Part shown: positions 5,381 to 5,505 of the stretch, one piece after another
Position numbering within the stretch: position 1 is the first letter of the stretch
Layout: each line of letters opens with the position of its first letter
NCBI GenBank assembly: GCA_023246415.1
Contig: JAHFIK010000065.1
Location: 1-5,505 of the forward strand
Reading direction: 5' to 3'
DNA length: 5,505 nucleotides
Origin: Candidatus Uhrbacteria bacterium
Lineage (GTDB): Bacteria > Patescibacteriota > Patescibacteriia > 2-12-FULL-60-25
Notes under the pieces: model-generated
The model's input: the letters and a program-made list of their open reading frames with translations, nothing else
Database searches by the model: none
What the model was told of the DNA's origin: nothing
Program-made: the position numbers and the translations under genes

Positions 5381-5505
5381 ATGACCTACGTCGCCTTATT
5401 GAGAGGGATTAACGTTGGGGGGAATAAGAAGGTGGAGATGCGGAAGCTCAAACAGACATTTGAGCGTCTTGGGTTTGAAGACGTCAGCACCTACATCAAC
5501 TCCGG
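5381..5505 (+). CDS. DUF1697-family protein, 5' part only
   Basis: The reading frame from the ATG is open for 41 complete codons to the window edge, so the gene is cut by the window rather than broken. The start MTYVALLRGINVGGNKKV, followed by RKLKQTFERLGFEDVSTYINSG at residues 21-42 (the last codon partial), is the characteristic N-terminus of DUF1697 (LLRGINVGG, then LGF-x2-V-x-TYINSGN). The family is widespread, about 170-180 residues in length, and has no established biochemical role. The start is supported by the motif beginning directly at the Met and by the -10 box 8 bases upstream. It is divergent from the HD gene across the 50-bp palindrome. Confidence 0.88.
   Translation, partial: MTYVALLRGINVGGNKKVEMRKLKQTFERLGFEDVSTYINS

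Overview
The window is about 5.5 kb of gene-dense bacterial DNA of mid GC content with standard stop codons (TAA and TAG). It holds five complete genes and the first 41 codons of a sixth. No rRNA, tRNA, CRISPR array or transposase was found. The PurM-like gene belongs to a variant subfamily that I associate from memory with Candidate Phyla Radiation (Patescibacteria, Parcubacteria-like) genomes. Small compact genes, near-leaderless promoters and short-period intergenic iterations would fit such a host. The assignment is an inference: no marker gene is present.

Left half (1-3143), all on the minus strand. Reading in the direction of transcription, a secreted S53-family (sedolisin-type) serine-carboxyl peptidase with ten cysteines comes first (1842-3143). 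It is followed, after a 71-bp gap with a strong inverted repeat, by a small membrane-anchored four-cysteine protein (1351-1770). A rho-independent terminator (about 1295-1320) closes this unit. Next is a separately started PurM/AIR-synthase-family gene (81-1184) with a strong Shine-Dalgarno, ending at another intrinsic terminator at the window edge (1-30).

Right half (3144-5505). A 262-bp divergent intergenic region carries a long imperfect hairpin built from 7-bp iterations. It leads into a plus-strand CorA-family divalent-cation transporter gene (3406-4638). That gene runs tail to tail into a minus-strand HD-domain (HDDC2/YfbR-like) phosphohydrolase gene (4635-5264), and the two stop codons share the four bases CTAG. 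A second divergent region (5265-5380) carries a perfect 50-bp palindrome made of 8-bp iterations, and then a DUF1697-family gene begins at 5381 and leaves the window.

The genes do not form one pathway. The likely functional pairing is the exported protease with the tethered cysteine-rich protein. PurM, CorA, the HD hydrolase and DUF1697 look like housekeeping or accessory single genes. The most unusual material lies between genes: all three right-half junctions (3240-3309, 4611-4631, 5289-5352) contain short 7-8 bp iterations of different sequence. Two are folded into long inverted repeats located between divergent genes, where terminators are not expected, and one has been translated into the C-terminus of CorA.
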